Assembly: GCA_035565775.1 (NCBI GenBank)
Contig: DATMRW010000028.1
Coordinates: forward strand, 186,001 to 250,000
Reading direction: 5' to 3'
DNA from: PRO6 sp035565775
GTDB lineage: Bacteria > Pseudomonadota > Alphaproteobacteria > Rhizobiales > Xanthobacteraceae
DNA length: 64,000 nucleotides
Part shown: piece by piece, positions 34,798 to 44,045 of the stretch
Numbering within the stretch: position 1 is the first letter of the stretch
Layout: each line of letters begins with the position of its first letter
Position numbers and translations under genes: made by a program
The notes under the pieces: generated by a model
Told to the model about the DNA's origin: nothing
Database searches by the model: none
What the model saw: only the letters and a program-made list of their open reading frames with translations

Positions 34798-35631
34798 CTA
34801 ACGGCAGAGGAAAGCGCAACGTGTCGATGATGTGATCAGATGCCGCGTCACTCCGCCCATCACCCACTCCCGCAACCGTGAGTGACCATAAGCGCCTGCA
34901 ACGATGATGCTTGCGCCGACATTGCTGGCGACCTTCTCAAGCGCTCCCGGGACGTCCTTCACTCTCTCGTTGGCGACCACCTCCGTCGCGGCAACGTCGT
35001 GGCACGAAAGCCAGTTGACGACATCCTTCACGCCCGCCAGCGATGCGCTGTAATCGTCGCTCTCCTCCAAAATCCCGGCGACCGTCACCCGCTCTGCCGC
35101 ACAAAGCAGCGGCAAGGCCGCTGCAATTGCCCGCCGCGATTCCGGGCTGTCTTTCCAGGCAACCAGCACGCTCCGCAGCCCCAGCCAGCTCACGCCTTCC
35201 GGCACCAGCAGCAGCGGCCGGCCCGCCTGCATCACCAGATCGTTTGGATTGACCCGTTCGAATGGATCGATCAGCGCATTGCCGACGGGCTGGGCCATGA
35301 CGATGAAATCCGCAGCCCGCGCCTGCCGCGCGAGGTACCGTGTCGGCAGCTCGACCGACGATCGCCATTCGACGCTCTTCGCGCCTTGGCCAACCAGCTT
35401 GAAAAACTCGGCTTCGAGCTTTCCAAGGCTGGTCTTGATGGCGTTATGGCTTTCCTCCAATAGCCGCTCCGCCTGCGCGCCGGTCGTGAAGTAAAGCGGA
35501 GGACTGAAATCTGCGGCAGCAATTCCAATGATCCTCGCCTCAAAGCGCTCGGCGAGATCCGATGCGACGGCGATGCAGCGCTCGTTGGGCTGATCGACCA
35601 CCAGGTTAACCATAACCGTCCGATAGGTCAT
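34798..35631 (-). CDS. Universal stress protein, tandem Usp domains (3 of 3)
   Basis: A 277-residue tandem Usp protein. The first half starts MTYRTVMVNLVVDQPNERC. The second has LRSVLVAWKDSPESRRAIAA and the nucleotide-binding motif VAGAYGHSRLREWVMGGVTR. ATG 35631 is chosen because GGAG lies 7 bases upstream; GTG at 35646 is possible. A near-perfect FixK box (ATGA-N6-TCAA) is centred 97 bases upstream. It differs clearly in sequence from the two other Usps, so the three are not recent duplicates. Confidence 0.9.
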   Translation of the reverse strand: MTYRTVMVNLVVDQPNERCIAVASDLAERFEARIIGIAAADFSPPLYFTTGAQAERLLEESHNAIKTSLGKLEAEFFKLVGQGAKSVEWRSSVELPTRYLARQARAADFIVMAQPVGNALIDPFERVNPNDLVMQAGRPLLLVPEGVSWLGLRSVLVAWKDSPESRRAIAAALPLLCAAERVTVAGILEESDDYSASLAGVKDVVNWLSCHDVAATEVVANERVKDVPGALEKVASNVGASIIVAGAYGHSRLREWVMGGVTRHLITSSTRCAFLCR

Positions 35632-35721
35632 TCTGCTCTCCGACACGTCACCGAATGGAAAAACCGCGGGGGGCGACGCGGAAAGGATAAACGGAATGTG
35701 ACGGCCTGAAAACCCGCCCGG

Positions 35722-35735
35722 ATGATCTGGATCAA
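35722..35735. promoter_or_regulatory. Near-consensus FixK/FNR-type box
   Basis: ATGATCTGGATCAA differs from TTGA-N6-TCAA by one base. It is centred 97 bases before the leftward Usp gene. The divergent gene has its own perfect box 52 bases away, so each direction appears to have a dedicated site. Confidence 0.5.
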
Positions 35736-35773
35736 GCTCGGCGAAAACAAACCCGAAGCCACTTGCTTATTGA

Positions 35774-35787
35774 TTGACCTGGGTCAA
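35774..35787. promoter_or_regulatory. FixK/FNR-type box
   Basis: TTGACCTGGGTCAA is a perfect TTGA-N6-TCAA palindrome with its centre 70 bases before the CBS-BON gene at 35851. The spacing would give an mRNA leader of about 30 bases if the box is at the usual -41.5 position. Confidence 0.75.
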
Positions 35788-35850
35788 AGATCACATCGAC
35801 GGAAAAGGATAGCTCTTCCCTTGCTCGAATAGCTGTAGCGGAGCCTCGGA

Positions 35851-36579
35851 ATGCGCGCTCATCAGATCATGACGAAGAACGTGGTCACGGTCAGCCCCGA
35901 TACTTCAATCGCCGAGGCAGCAAATGCGATGCTGGCCCGGCACATCAGCGGACTTCCCGTCGTCAATTCCGCAGGCGAGCTCATCGGCATCGTCTCCGAA
36001 GGTGACTTCATCCGCCGCGCCGAGATTGGCACCCAGCGCCGCCGCGGCCGATGGCTGCGCTTTCTGCTTGGGGCTGGCCCCGCCGCATCGACCTTCGTCC
36101 ACGAGCAGGGACGCAAGGTCAGCGACATCATGACGCCAGATCCCTCGACCATTGCCGAAGATACCCCTCTGGAGCAAATTGTGGAGAAGATGGAGAAGGA
36201 GGGCGTCAAGCGCTTTCCTGTCGTCCACGGAAAGCAGCTCGTCGGAATCGTTACCCGTGCGAACTTGCTTCAGGCGGTTGCGGCGCTTGCTCGCGAAGTG
36301 CCCGATCCGACTGCGGACGACGATCACATTCGCAGCCGGATTATCAGCGCCCTGCAAAAAGACGACTGGTGCCCCTTCGGACTCACCGTCATCGTTCGTC
36401 AGGGCGACGTTCACCTCAGCGGCATCATCATCGACGAGCGCGCACGGCGGGCGGCGATCGTGGCGGCGGAAAATGTCGCCGGGGTCAAGAAAGTTCATGA
36501 CCACCTTAGCTGGGTCGACCCGATTTCCGGGACATATCTTGGCTCCCCCGAGGACGAGACCAGGGCTGCCGCGCCCTGA
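35851..36579 (+). CDS. CBS-CBS-BON domain protein
   Basis: A 242-residue protein. CBS 1 is at residues 1-60 (IMTKNVVTVSPDTSIAEAAN; LPVVNSAGELIGIVSEGD). CBS 2 is at about 90-148 (IMTPDPSTIAEDTPLEQIVE; RFPVVHGKQLVGIVTRANLL). A BON domain follows at about 155-225 (IRSRIISALQKDDW; VRQGDVHLSGIIIDERARRA). CBS pairs sense adenine nucleotides and BON domains bind lipids or membranes, so it may move to the membrane according to energy state. The upstream FixK box makes it a probable low-oxygen protein. Confidence 0.9.
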   Translation: MRAHQIMTKNVVTVSPDTSIAEAANAMLARHISGLPVVNSAGELIGIVSEGDFIRRAEIGTQRRRGRWLRFLLGAGPAASTFVHEQGRKVSDIMTPDPSTIAEDTPLEQIVEKMEKEGVKRFPVVHGKQLVGIVTRANLLQAVAALAREVPDPTADDDHIRSRIISALQKDDWCPFGLTVIVRQGDVHLSGIIIDERARRAAIVAAENVAGVKKVHDHLSWVDPISGTYLGSPEDETRAAAP

Positions 36580-36837
36580 CCGCGTCCACCCACCGAGGAC
36601 TGGACCATCGCGCCCGCAGACCCTGCCCCGTCGTTTTTAGCCTCTGGCAGCGCCGGCCGGCCGTCCCAAAACGGTCTCAATTCTGTCGTCCGCTTGCGCA
36701 CGAAGGAATTAATTTCCCTCGCCGCGGACGTCCCGCCTTGCTACTTGCGTAAGACCCATTTCCGGCGTTAATTTTATAATTGTTGGCGGGCGACTGAGCG
36801 CGCCCGCTCGTCGCATCCGGTCATTACGAGAACGCAC

Positions 36838-38373
36838 GTGACCAGCGTCGACCACCTTTCGCAGGGAAAATTGGTTCGCGACGACAGCCTCCCGCATGGC
36901 ATCGATGCGTTCGGCATCGGCTTTTGGGACCTCGATCTCGCCACCCAGGAACTGTTCTGGTCGGGCGCGACGCGACGGCTGTTCGGGGTCTCCCAGGAAG
37001 CCACCGTCACTTATGATCTTTTCCTCTCACTTCTTGAGCCGCAAGACCGGGGACGAACGCAACTTGCGGTTCAACGTTCGATAGAGACCGGCTCCAACTT
37101 CGACATCCAGTACCGGATCCGCGAAACATCCGGCGCCAATCGCTGGGTGCGCGCACGAGGTGGCGTGAGTAGAGGCGAGCACGGGGAACCGCGCCGTCTG
37201 AGCGGCGTGGTGCTTGACATCGACGATCAGAAGCACCTCGAAGAGGCGATGATAGCCTGCGAAAACCACCTCCGCTCGATCCTGGACACGGTTCCGGACG
37301 CGATGATCGTCATCGACAGTCGCGGCATGATCCAGCGCTTCAGCCTCGCCGCTCAGCGTCTGTTTGGCTATGCCGAGAGCGAAGCCGTCGGCCAGAACGT
37401 CAGAATTCTGATGCCCGAACCGGATAGCAGCCGGCACGACGGCTACCTCGAACGATACAAACTGACGGGTGAGCCGCACATCATCGGGATCGGGCGGATC
37501 GTGACCGGCAAACGCCGCGACGGATCCACCTTTCCGATGCATCTATCAGTGGGCGAAGTGCGGTCCGAGGTTGACCGTTACTTTACCGGGTTTGTCAGGG
37601 ATTTGACTGAACATCAGAAAACACAGGCCCAGCTCCATGAGCTGCAATCGGAGCTGGTGCACGTTTCCCGGCTCAGTGCCATGGGAGAGATGGCATCCGC
37701 GCTGGCCCACGAGCTCAACCAGCCCCTCACCGCCATCAGCAACTACATGAAGGGCTCGCGCCGCCTGTTGGCCACGAATTCCCCAGCCAATATTGCGAGG
37801 ATCGAGACCGCCCTCGACCGCGCGGCCGAACAAGCCGTTCGCGCCGGGCAGATCATCCGCCGCCTCCGCGATTTCGTCTCACGCCGGGAAACCGAAAAGC
37901 GCGTCGAAAGCCTCGCCAAGTTGGTCGAAGAAGCCGGTGCCCTCGGCCTTTCGGGAGCACGCGAGCAGAACGTCATTCTGAAATTCAATCTCAACCCGGC
38001 GTACGATCACGTCATCGTCGATCGCGTGCAGATCCAGCAGGTGCTGGTCAACCTCTTTCGCAATTCGCTCGAGGCGATGGCAAAATCGCCGCACCGCGAG
38101 CTGATCGTTTCCAACGCGTCCGCACCCGACGACATGATCGAACTATCCGTGTCCGATACCGGCCACGGCTTCGATGAAGTGATCATCGCGGACGTCTTTC
38201 GCACGTTCTTCACAACCAAAGATTCCGGCATGGGGGTGGGCCTTCCGATCAGCCGCTCGATCGTTGAGGCACATGGCGGCCGGATGTGGGCGGAAGCAAA
38301 CAGCTCCGGGGGAGCAACCTTCCGCTTCACGCTGCCGACTGCCCCTGATGAGGAAATCACGCATGCCAGATAG
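36838..38373 (+). CDS. fixL: Oxygen-sensing haem histidine kinase FixL
   Basis: A 511-residue soluble kinase: an N-terminal PAS (about residues 20-130), a haem PAS (about 140-258), a dimerisation/phosphoacceptor helix and a C-terminal ATPase. The haem proximal histidine is H200 in SRHDGYLERY. R206 and the oxygen-sensing R220 (IIGIGR) are present. The phosphoacceptor is H291 in LAHELNQPLTAISNY. These positions equal those of Bradyrhizobium FixL. The ATPase has N (FRNSLEAM), DTGHGF and GMGVGLPIS boxes. No membrane helix is seen. It starts with GTG. Loss of O2 should release autophosphorylation and FixJ activation. Confidence 0.96.
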   Translation: MTSVDHLSQGKLVRDDSLPHGIDAFGIGFWDLDLATQELFWSGATRRLFGVSQEATVTYDLFLSLLEPQDRGRTQLAVQRSIETGSNFDIQYRIRETSGANRWVRARGGVSRGEHGEPRRLSGVVLDIDDQKHLEEAMIACENHLRSILDTVPDAMIVIDSRGMIQRFSLAAQRLFGYAESEAVGQNVRILMPEPDSSRHDGYLERYKLTGEPHIIGIGRIVTGKRRDGSTFPMHLSVGEVRSEVDRYFTGFVRDLTEHQKTQAQLHELQSELVHVSRLSAMGEMASALAHELNQPLTAISNYMKGSRRLLATNSPANIARIETALDRAAEQAVRAGQIIRRLRDFVSRRETEKRVESLAKLVEEAGALGLSGAREQNVILKFNLNPAYDHVIVDRVQIQQVLVNLFRNSLEAMAKSPHRELIVSNASAPDDMIELSVSDTGHGFDEVIIADVFRTFFTTKDSGMGVGLPISRSIVEAHGGRMWAEANSSGGATFRFTLPTAPDEEITHAR

Positions 38374-38980
38374 CAGGAATGTCTACGTCATCGATGATGA
38401 CACAGCGCTGCGGGAATCGCTCGATTTCTCCCTCGGGTCGGCTGGCTTCCAGGTCACGCTGTTTGAAACGGCCACGCACTTCCTCGCCTCTCTGTCGAAG
38501 CTGGATTTCGGCTGCATCCTTTCCGATGTCCGAATGCCCGGCATCGACGGGATCAGCTTTCTCCGCCAGCTCAGGGCCAATCCGATAGCTTACCCCGTTA
38601 TCATCATGACAGGGCATGGCGACATCCCCCTTGCTGTCGAGGCAATCAAGCTCGGCGCCATCGATTTCCTCGAAAAGCCATTTGAGGATGAACACCTCAT
38701 CGGAATGATCGATGCAGCCCTGCACCTGCGCGATGAGCTGGATACCGGCGATGTTCGTTCCCAGGAGATCGTCAGCCGGGTCGCGAGCCTCAGCCATCGC
38801 GAGCGTCAAGTACTGGAGGGGCTGATCGCTGGCAATTCCAACAAGCTGATCGCGCGCGAGTACAACATCAGTCCACGAACGGTCGAGGTCTACCGCGCCA
38901 ACGTCATGACCAAGATGCAGGCGAGCAGCCTGTCCGAGTTGATCCGCCTTGCCCTGCGCACAGGTCTTCTGAAAGATTGA
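38363..38980 (+). CDS. fixJ: Response regulator FixJ
   Basis: A 205-residue regulator, the usual FixJ length. The receiver domain has the acidic pair VIDDD, phospho-acceptor D55 in SDVRMPG, IMTGHGD and the KPF lysine loop. The C-terminal LuxR/FixJ helix-turn-helix is LSHRERQVLEGLIAGNSNK with ISPRTVEVYRANVMTKM. ATG 38363 lies inside the last codons of fixL (11-base overlap) with GAGGA upstream, so the pair is translationally coupled. Phospho-FixJ should activate fixK downstream. Confidence 0.96.
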   Translation: MPDSRNVYVIDDDTALRESLDFSLGSAGFQVTLFETATHFLASLSKLDFGCILSDVRMPGIDGISFLRQLRANPIAYPVIIMTGHGDIPLAVEAIKLGAIDFLEKPFEDEHLIGMIDAALHLRDELDTGDVRSQEIVSRVASLSHRERQVLEGLIAGNSNKLIAREYNISPRTVEVYRANVMTKMQASSLSELIRLALRTGLLKD

Positions 38981-39050
38981 GACAGGTCAAAGCGCGAGAA
39001 TCTGGCTCCGGTAAGTTTTTTGGTCAATCCGTGGCCAGGATCCCTCGTTC

Positions 39051-39488
39051 ATGACCCTTTCACTGCGCCGCAAACGAACAATATGCGTTCTGGACGATGA
39101 TGGCGACGTCTTGCGGTCGCTACGCTTTCTTCTTGAGACCCACGGGTTCAAGGTGCGCACCTTTCGAACAGGCGCAACACTTCTGCGCTCGATCGAGCCA
39201 AACAACGTCGACTGCCTCGTGATTGACTACAAGATGCCTGACATGGACGGGCTGGATGTGATCGTTGGTATCCGCAACCTCAGGATCGAGGCCCCGATCG
39301 TCTTGATCACCGGCCACACGACGGCTCGGATTTCCGAGCGCGCGGCTGCCCTTGGCGTAAGCGATATTTTGTACAAGCCGCATTTCGAGGATAAGCTCGT
39401 GACCTGCATCTGGGACGCGATGTCCCGGTTTCCCTCCGGTAGCAATGGGGGGCCACCTCCGCAAAAGTACTTAAGTGAGCGTCCTTAA
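39051..39488 (+). CDS. Single-domain response regulator (between fixJ and fixK)
   Basis: A 145-residue receiver with VLDDDGDV, phospho-acceptor D59 in VIDYKMPDMDG, LITGHTT and the conserved lysine in LYKPHFEDK, plus a short Ser/Gly/Pro tail. It has no output domain. A gene of the same type lies between fixJ and fixK2 in Bradyrhizobium. It may act as a phosphate sink or alternative target of FixL or another kinase. It starts 70 bases after fixJ and ends 73 bases before fixK. Role unproven. Confidence 0.9.
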   Translation: MTLSLRRKRTICVLDDDGDVLRSLRFLLETHGFKVRTFRTGATLLRSIEPNNVDCLVIDYKMPDMDGLDVIVGIRNLRIEAPIVLITGHTTARISERAAALGVSDILYKPHFEDKLVTCIWDAMSRFPSGSNGGPPPQKYLSERP

Positions 39489-39561
39489 GATAAGAGACCA
39501 GATTTCCCTGCTTTGAGATAGCCTCTACGAATCGCCTGCCTCAGTTGAGGAGACGGCGAAA

Positions 39562-40248
39562 ATGCTCATGCAAGCTATCGGCAACCAAGAGTTCACCCGA
39601 CCGCTCAAACCGATCCCCGACACGACAGACAAATTCGGACTGCTGATGCATCGGACTTGTCTTGTTCCTACGGAATTCCGTTACTCCAAGGAGGAGGAAA
39701 TCTATGGGGAGGACGAGGCTGCCACTTTCGTATATCAGGTTGTCCACGGCGCGGTTCGCACCTACAAGCTGCTTTCGGACGGGCGGCGTCAGATCGCGGC
39801 ATTCTATCTGCCCGGCGACACGTTCGGGCTCGAGTCCGGCACCGACCATCGGCTGACCGCCGAGGCCATCGTGGACACGACTGTCCGCCTCATCAAGCGC
39901 AGCAGCCTTGAGAACGCCGCCGCGAGCGACGTTGAGGTCACCCGCACGCTTTGGAACATCACCGCTTCCGACCTCCAGCACGCCGAGGATCACATGCTTC
40001 TTCTCGGGCGCAAGACGGCCATGGAGCGCGTTGCGACGTTTCTGCTTGAGATGGATCGCCGCCTGACCGGCACCGCGATGATGGCGCTGCCGATGTGCCG
40101 GCGCGACATCGGGGACTATCTTGGGTTGACCCTGGAGACGGTCTCCCGCGCCCTTTCGGACCTTCATGACCGCGGGATCATCACGTTCTCGGGAGCGCGC
40201 CAGATCGTCCTGCGCAATCGTCAGCTCTTGAATGGCATGAATGTTTAA
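39562..40248 (+). CDS. fixK: CRP/FNR-family regulator FixK (FixK2-like)
   Basis: A 228-residue CRP/FNR protein. The N-terminal beta-roll has no cysteine cluster, so it does not hold a 4Fe-4S centre. The long dimer helix is followed by a C-terminal HTH: CRRDIGDYLGLTLETVSRAL. C179 just before the HTH corresponds to the redox-sensitive cysteine of Bradyrhizobium FixK2. Residues E and R in the recognition helix (ETVSRA) fit the TTGA half-site. GAGGAGA precedes ATG 39562. It should bind the TTGA-N6-TCAA boxes in this window. Confidence 0.95.
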   Translation: MLMQAIGNQEFTRPLKPIPDTTDKFGLLMHRTCLVPTEFRYSKEEEIYGEDEAATFVYQVVHGAVRTYKLLSDGRRQIAAFYLPGDTFGLESGTDHRLTAEAIVDTTVRLIKRSSLENAAASDVEVTRTLWNITASDLQHAEDHMLLLGRKTAMERVATFLLEMDRRLTGTAMMALPMCRRDIGDYLGLTLETVSRALSDLHDRGIITFSGARQIVLRNRQLLNGMNV

Positions 40249-40253
40249 CGGGC

Positions 40254-40274
40254 CGTCGCGGTCGCGGCGCGACG
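40254..40274. terminator. Hairpin between convergent fixK and mgtC-like genes
   Basis: CGTCGCG pairs with CGCGACG (7-bp stem, 7-base loop) directly after the fixK stop and 15 bases before the stop of the convergent membrane-protein gene. There is no T-run, so it is only a weak terminator candidate. Confidence 0.35.
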
Positions 40275-40288
40275 CATGACGGCCATGG

Positions 40289-41551
40289 TCAGAGCAGCGG
40301 TCCCCTTACTGTAATGGCGAGGCCGGCGGCCAGAGCGGCTGCGCTGGCGATTGTAACCAGTGCACCGACCATCTTGCCACCGACCCAGCCTGCTAGCGCA
40401 GCTTTCACGACCGTGTTCACCCCGACCGCGATCAGGATGCCGTGGGCGGCGATGGTTAAATCGTTGCTGCCTCCGTTGCCGGCGAGGCGCGCCATCGAAA
40501 TCGTGATCGCATCGACATCCATGAGGCCGGACAGCGCCGCCACGGCGAGAACGCCAATGCCGCCGACAGTCTCGCGCACGATCTCGGCCGCCAGCATGAT
40601 GCCGGTCAGCAGCGCGGCGAATTCGATCGCGGTGCCAAATGCCAGCGGATTGCTAACCTCAAGCTCAGGCGCCTCCTGCTCGACATTCCTGAACCACAGC
40701 ACCGCCGAGCCTAAAGCAAGAACCGCAGCCGCCCCGAGCAACGAGGGCACGAGAAACCACAGCAAGGCCCCGTTAAGCGCGACCGCGATCGCGCAAGCGC
40801 GGCACATCATCACGACGCCGGAAATCAAAATGCCCGCGCTGAGCAAACGCGACGATGCGGGATGTTCCCGCGCGAGCCGGGCCAGCGACACGGTCGTCGC
40901 GGTCGATGATGCCAGTCCGCCGGCAACCGCGGCCATGAACACCCCGAGCCGATTGCCGAGCACCCGGATGGCAACATAGCCAGCGAAGGAGATCGCGGCG
41001 ATCATGATTGCGAGCAGCCAGATCTGATAGGGATTGACTGCATTCCACGGGTCGATGGCGCGATTGGGCAACAGCGGCAGCAACAGGAAGGTCATCGCCA
41101 GCAAAATCAGAACGGCGCGAATTTCCTGCCAGGCCAGCGATTTGATCCAGCGATGAAGTGGTTCGCGCAGCGCCAAAAGGGCCGTCATGCAAACCGCGCT
41201 CGCAATTGCGAGCTGAAGATCCCCGACCACGGCGAACGTGCCGAGTAGAAATGTCAGCATGCCCGCGACGACCGATGTCACGCTCGCATAGCCCTCCTCT
41301 CTGGCTTCCAGCCAATGGAAGGCGGCGAAGGCCGCGGTGTAACCGATGAAGACCCAGCCGATGACCGCAGCGCCGACCTTCAAGCCGATCAAGCCAGTGA
41401 CGCCTCCGAGAAGGCCGGACAACGCAAAGGTTCTGAAGCCAGCCGCCCGCTGATGGCTCACTTCGTCGCGGGTCTGCCAGCCGCGCTCGAGCCCCACCAA
41501 AAGCCCGATCGCCAACGCGACCATCAGACGGCTGACCGATTCACCATCCAT
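40289..41551 (-). CDS. MgtC/SapB and DUF4010 family membrane protein
   Basis: A 420-residue polytopic membrane protein. The N-terminal third is MgtC/SapB-like (LMVALAIGLLVGLERGWQ; RTFALSGLLGGVTGLIG). The rest is the DUF4010 domain, with GGLASSTATTVSLARLARE and a late LSGLMDVDAITISMARLAG motif. About 12 hydrophobic segments are visible. Such fusions are widespread, but their transport or regulatory role is unknown; MgtC itself modulates ATP synthase in Salmonella. It converges on fixK and has no FixK box upstream. Confidence 0.88.
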   Translation of the reverse strand: MDGESVSRLMVALAIGLLVGLERGWQTRDEVSHQRAAGFRTFALSGLLGGVTGLIGLKVGAAVIGWVFIGYTAAFAAFHWLEAREEGYASVTSVVAGMLTFLLGTFAVVGDLQLAIASAVCMTALLALREPLHRWIKSLAWQEIRAVLILLAMTFLLLPLLPNRAIDPWNAVNPYQIWLLAIMIAAISFAGYVAIRVLGNRLGVFMAAVAGGLASSTATTVSLARLAREHPASSRLLSAGILISGVVMMCRACAIAVALNGALLWFLVPSLLGAAAVLALGSAVLWFRNVEQEAPELEVSNPLAFGTAIEFAALLTGIMLAAEIVRETVGGIGVLAVAALSGLMDVDAITISMARLAGNGGSNDLTIAAHGILIAVGVNTVVKAALAGWVGGKMVGALVTIASAAALAAGLAITVRGPLL

Positions 41552-41785
41552 AATTTTAGCTCTCGCAATACGCCCCGGGCATTGGGCCAGAATTTAGATG
41601 AGCCTGCCTCGAGCACCTATAGCGGTGATCGGCGCCATCGCAAAAGCCCTCCGGGACGTAGCCGGACAGAGGACGGCCGCCGCCCCGTCTGTCCCGATCG
41701 CCGAGAAGTGCGAGGGCAAACAGCGATCCGATGGCCGCCACGGGAAGAGCCGGATCAACTGGCAAAGCCATTTGCAAAACTGGAA

Positions 41786-41820
41786 CGGCCGCGATCGATA
41801 CACATCCCTGATCGCGGCCG
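41786..41820 (-). terminator. Probable terminator after nitrilase 2
   Basis: CGGCCGCGATC pairs with GATCGCGGCCG (perfect 11-bp stem, 13-base loop). On the minus strand it lies 25 bases after the nitrilase stop and is followed by a loosely T-rich stretch. It is the only clear structure in the 293-base gap to the MgtC-like gene, which otherwise shows nothing recognisable. Confidence 0.5.
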
Positions 41821-41844
41821 CTGACTTATTCAACTTCGCTCGCG

Positions 41845-42915
<1,071 letters not shown>

Positions 42916-43077
42916 GGGCATCACCTTTTCGTTGGATCGCGGCAAAAAGCCGCCGGTTTGCGCTCATTAGGCCGCCCGGGCCACACATGTCTTTGAAGAT
43001 GTCGCGCGGACTTGTTAGAAAACCGGCAGGCGGAAAGCGGGCTGGTTGCTCGCGGCTTTTCGCGCCAGGGAGGAAAC

Positions 43078-44031
43078 ATGATGGTTGGCAGCCATGCCGG
43101 CGCAGCACCGGCGACCAAAAACCACCTGCCGCTGTGCGCCTCCGAGACGCACGGGATCGCCCTGCAGCGCGGCAACCGGCTGATCGCACACAGCGAAGGC
43201 ATGGGCTGGAAGAACGTCTACGCTTCCCTTGCAACTGAAAGCCCGTGGGACGGGCCGCTGGCCCCGATTTCCCATCACTGCCTCGTCTATTGCGTCCACC
43301 ACACCGCCTCGGTGCGCCGGACCATCACCGACCACAGCGAGGACGGCAAAGCCCTGCTGCAGCCGCGTCAGCTCACCATCATTCCCGCGGGCGTGCTCTC
43401 GCACTGGCAGGTCAATGGCACCCCAGACATTCTGCTGCTCTATCTGCGCCGCTCGATGATGGAACGCATCGCCGGTGACGCCTTCGGTCCTGACGCAAGC
43501 CGGGCGCGCATCGTTCCGCGGCTGGCGTTTGTCGACCCGCTGCTGGAGCAGCTGGCGCTGGCAATCCTCGAGGAGCTTCAAGATTCCTCTCGGCACAACG
43601 GCTACTATGTCGACGGGCTGGCCGCGGCCATTGCAGCGCGCCTGATCTCCCATCACACCACCCTCCCGACGGCTGATGACGGCCTGCCGGCAGGCAAGAG
43701 CAGCACGAATGATACACGTCTGCTGCGGCTCTGCGCCTTCATCGAGTCGTCGCTTTCCGAAGACCTTTCGCTCGCCGTTCTTTCATCAGAGATCGGGATG
43801 AGCCCCGACCATCTGATCCGCACCTTCCGCAAGCAGTTTGGAGAGACGCCGCATTCCTATATCACCCGCCGCCGGATCGAGCAGGCAAAGCACCTTTTGG
43901 TGTCGACCAATATTCCGATTGCGGAGCTTGCGCTCGCCCTTGGCTTTTCGGACCAGAGCCACTTGACGCTAACGTTCCGCCGCATGGTCGGCGTCGGCCC
44001 CGCGCAGTACCGCCGTCAGCACAAGCACTAA
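43078..44031 (+). CDS. AraC family transcriptional regulator
   Basis: A 317-residue regulator. The N-terminal effector domain (about residues 1-200) is of the cupin-like type. Two helix-turn-helix motifs follow at the C-terminus: LSLAVLSSEIGMSPDHLIRTF and IPIAELALALGFSDQSHLT, ending FRRMVGVGPAQYRR. GGGAGGAAAC precedes ATG 43078. It is divergent from nitrilase 2 (162 bases between starts) and convergent with the TRAP operon, so it probably activates the nitrilase in response to a nitrile or its acid. Confidence 0.92.
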   Translation: MMVGSHAGAAPATKNHLPLCASETHGIALQRGNRLIAHSEGMGWKNVYASLATESPWDGPLAPISHHCLVYCVHHTASVRRTITDHSEDGKALLQPRQLTIIPAGVLSHWQVNGTPDILLLYLRRSMMERIAGDAFGPDASRARIVPRLAFVDPLLEQLALAILEELQDSSRHNGYYVDGLAAAIAARLISHHTTLPTADDGLPAGKSSTNDTRLLRLCAFIESSLSEDLSLAVLSSEIGMSPDHLIRTFRKQFGETPHSYITRRRIEQAKHLLVSTNIPIAELALALGFSDQSHLTLTFRRMVGVGPAQYRRQHKH

Positions 44032-44045
44032 GGATTGTTCTTTGG

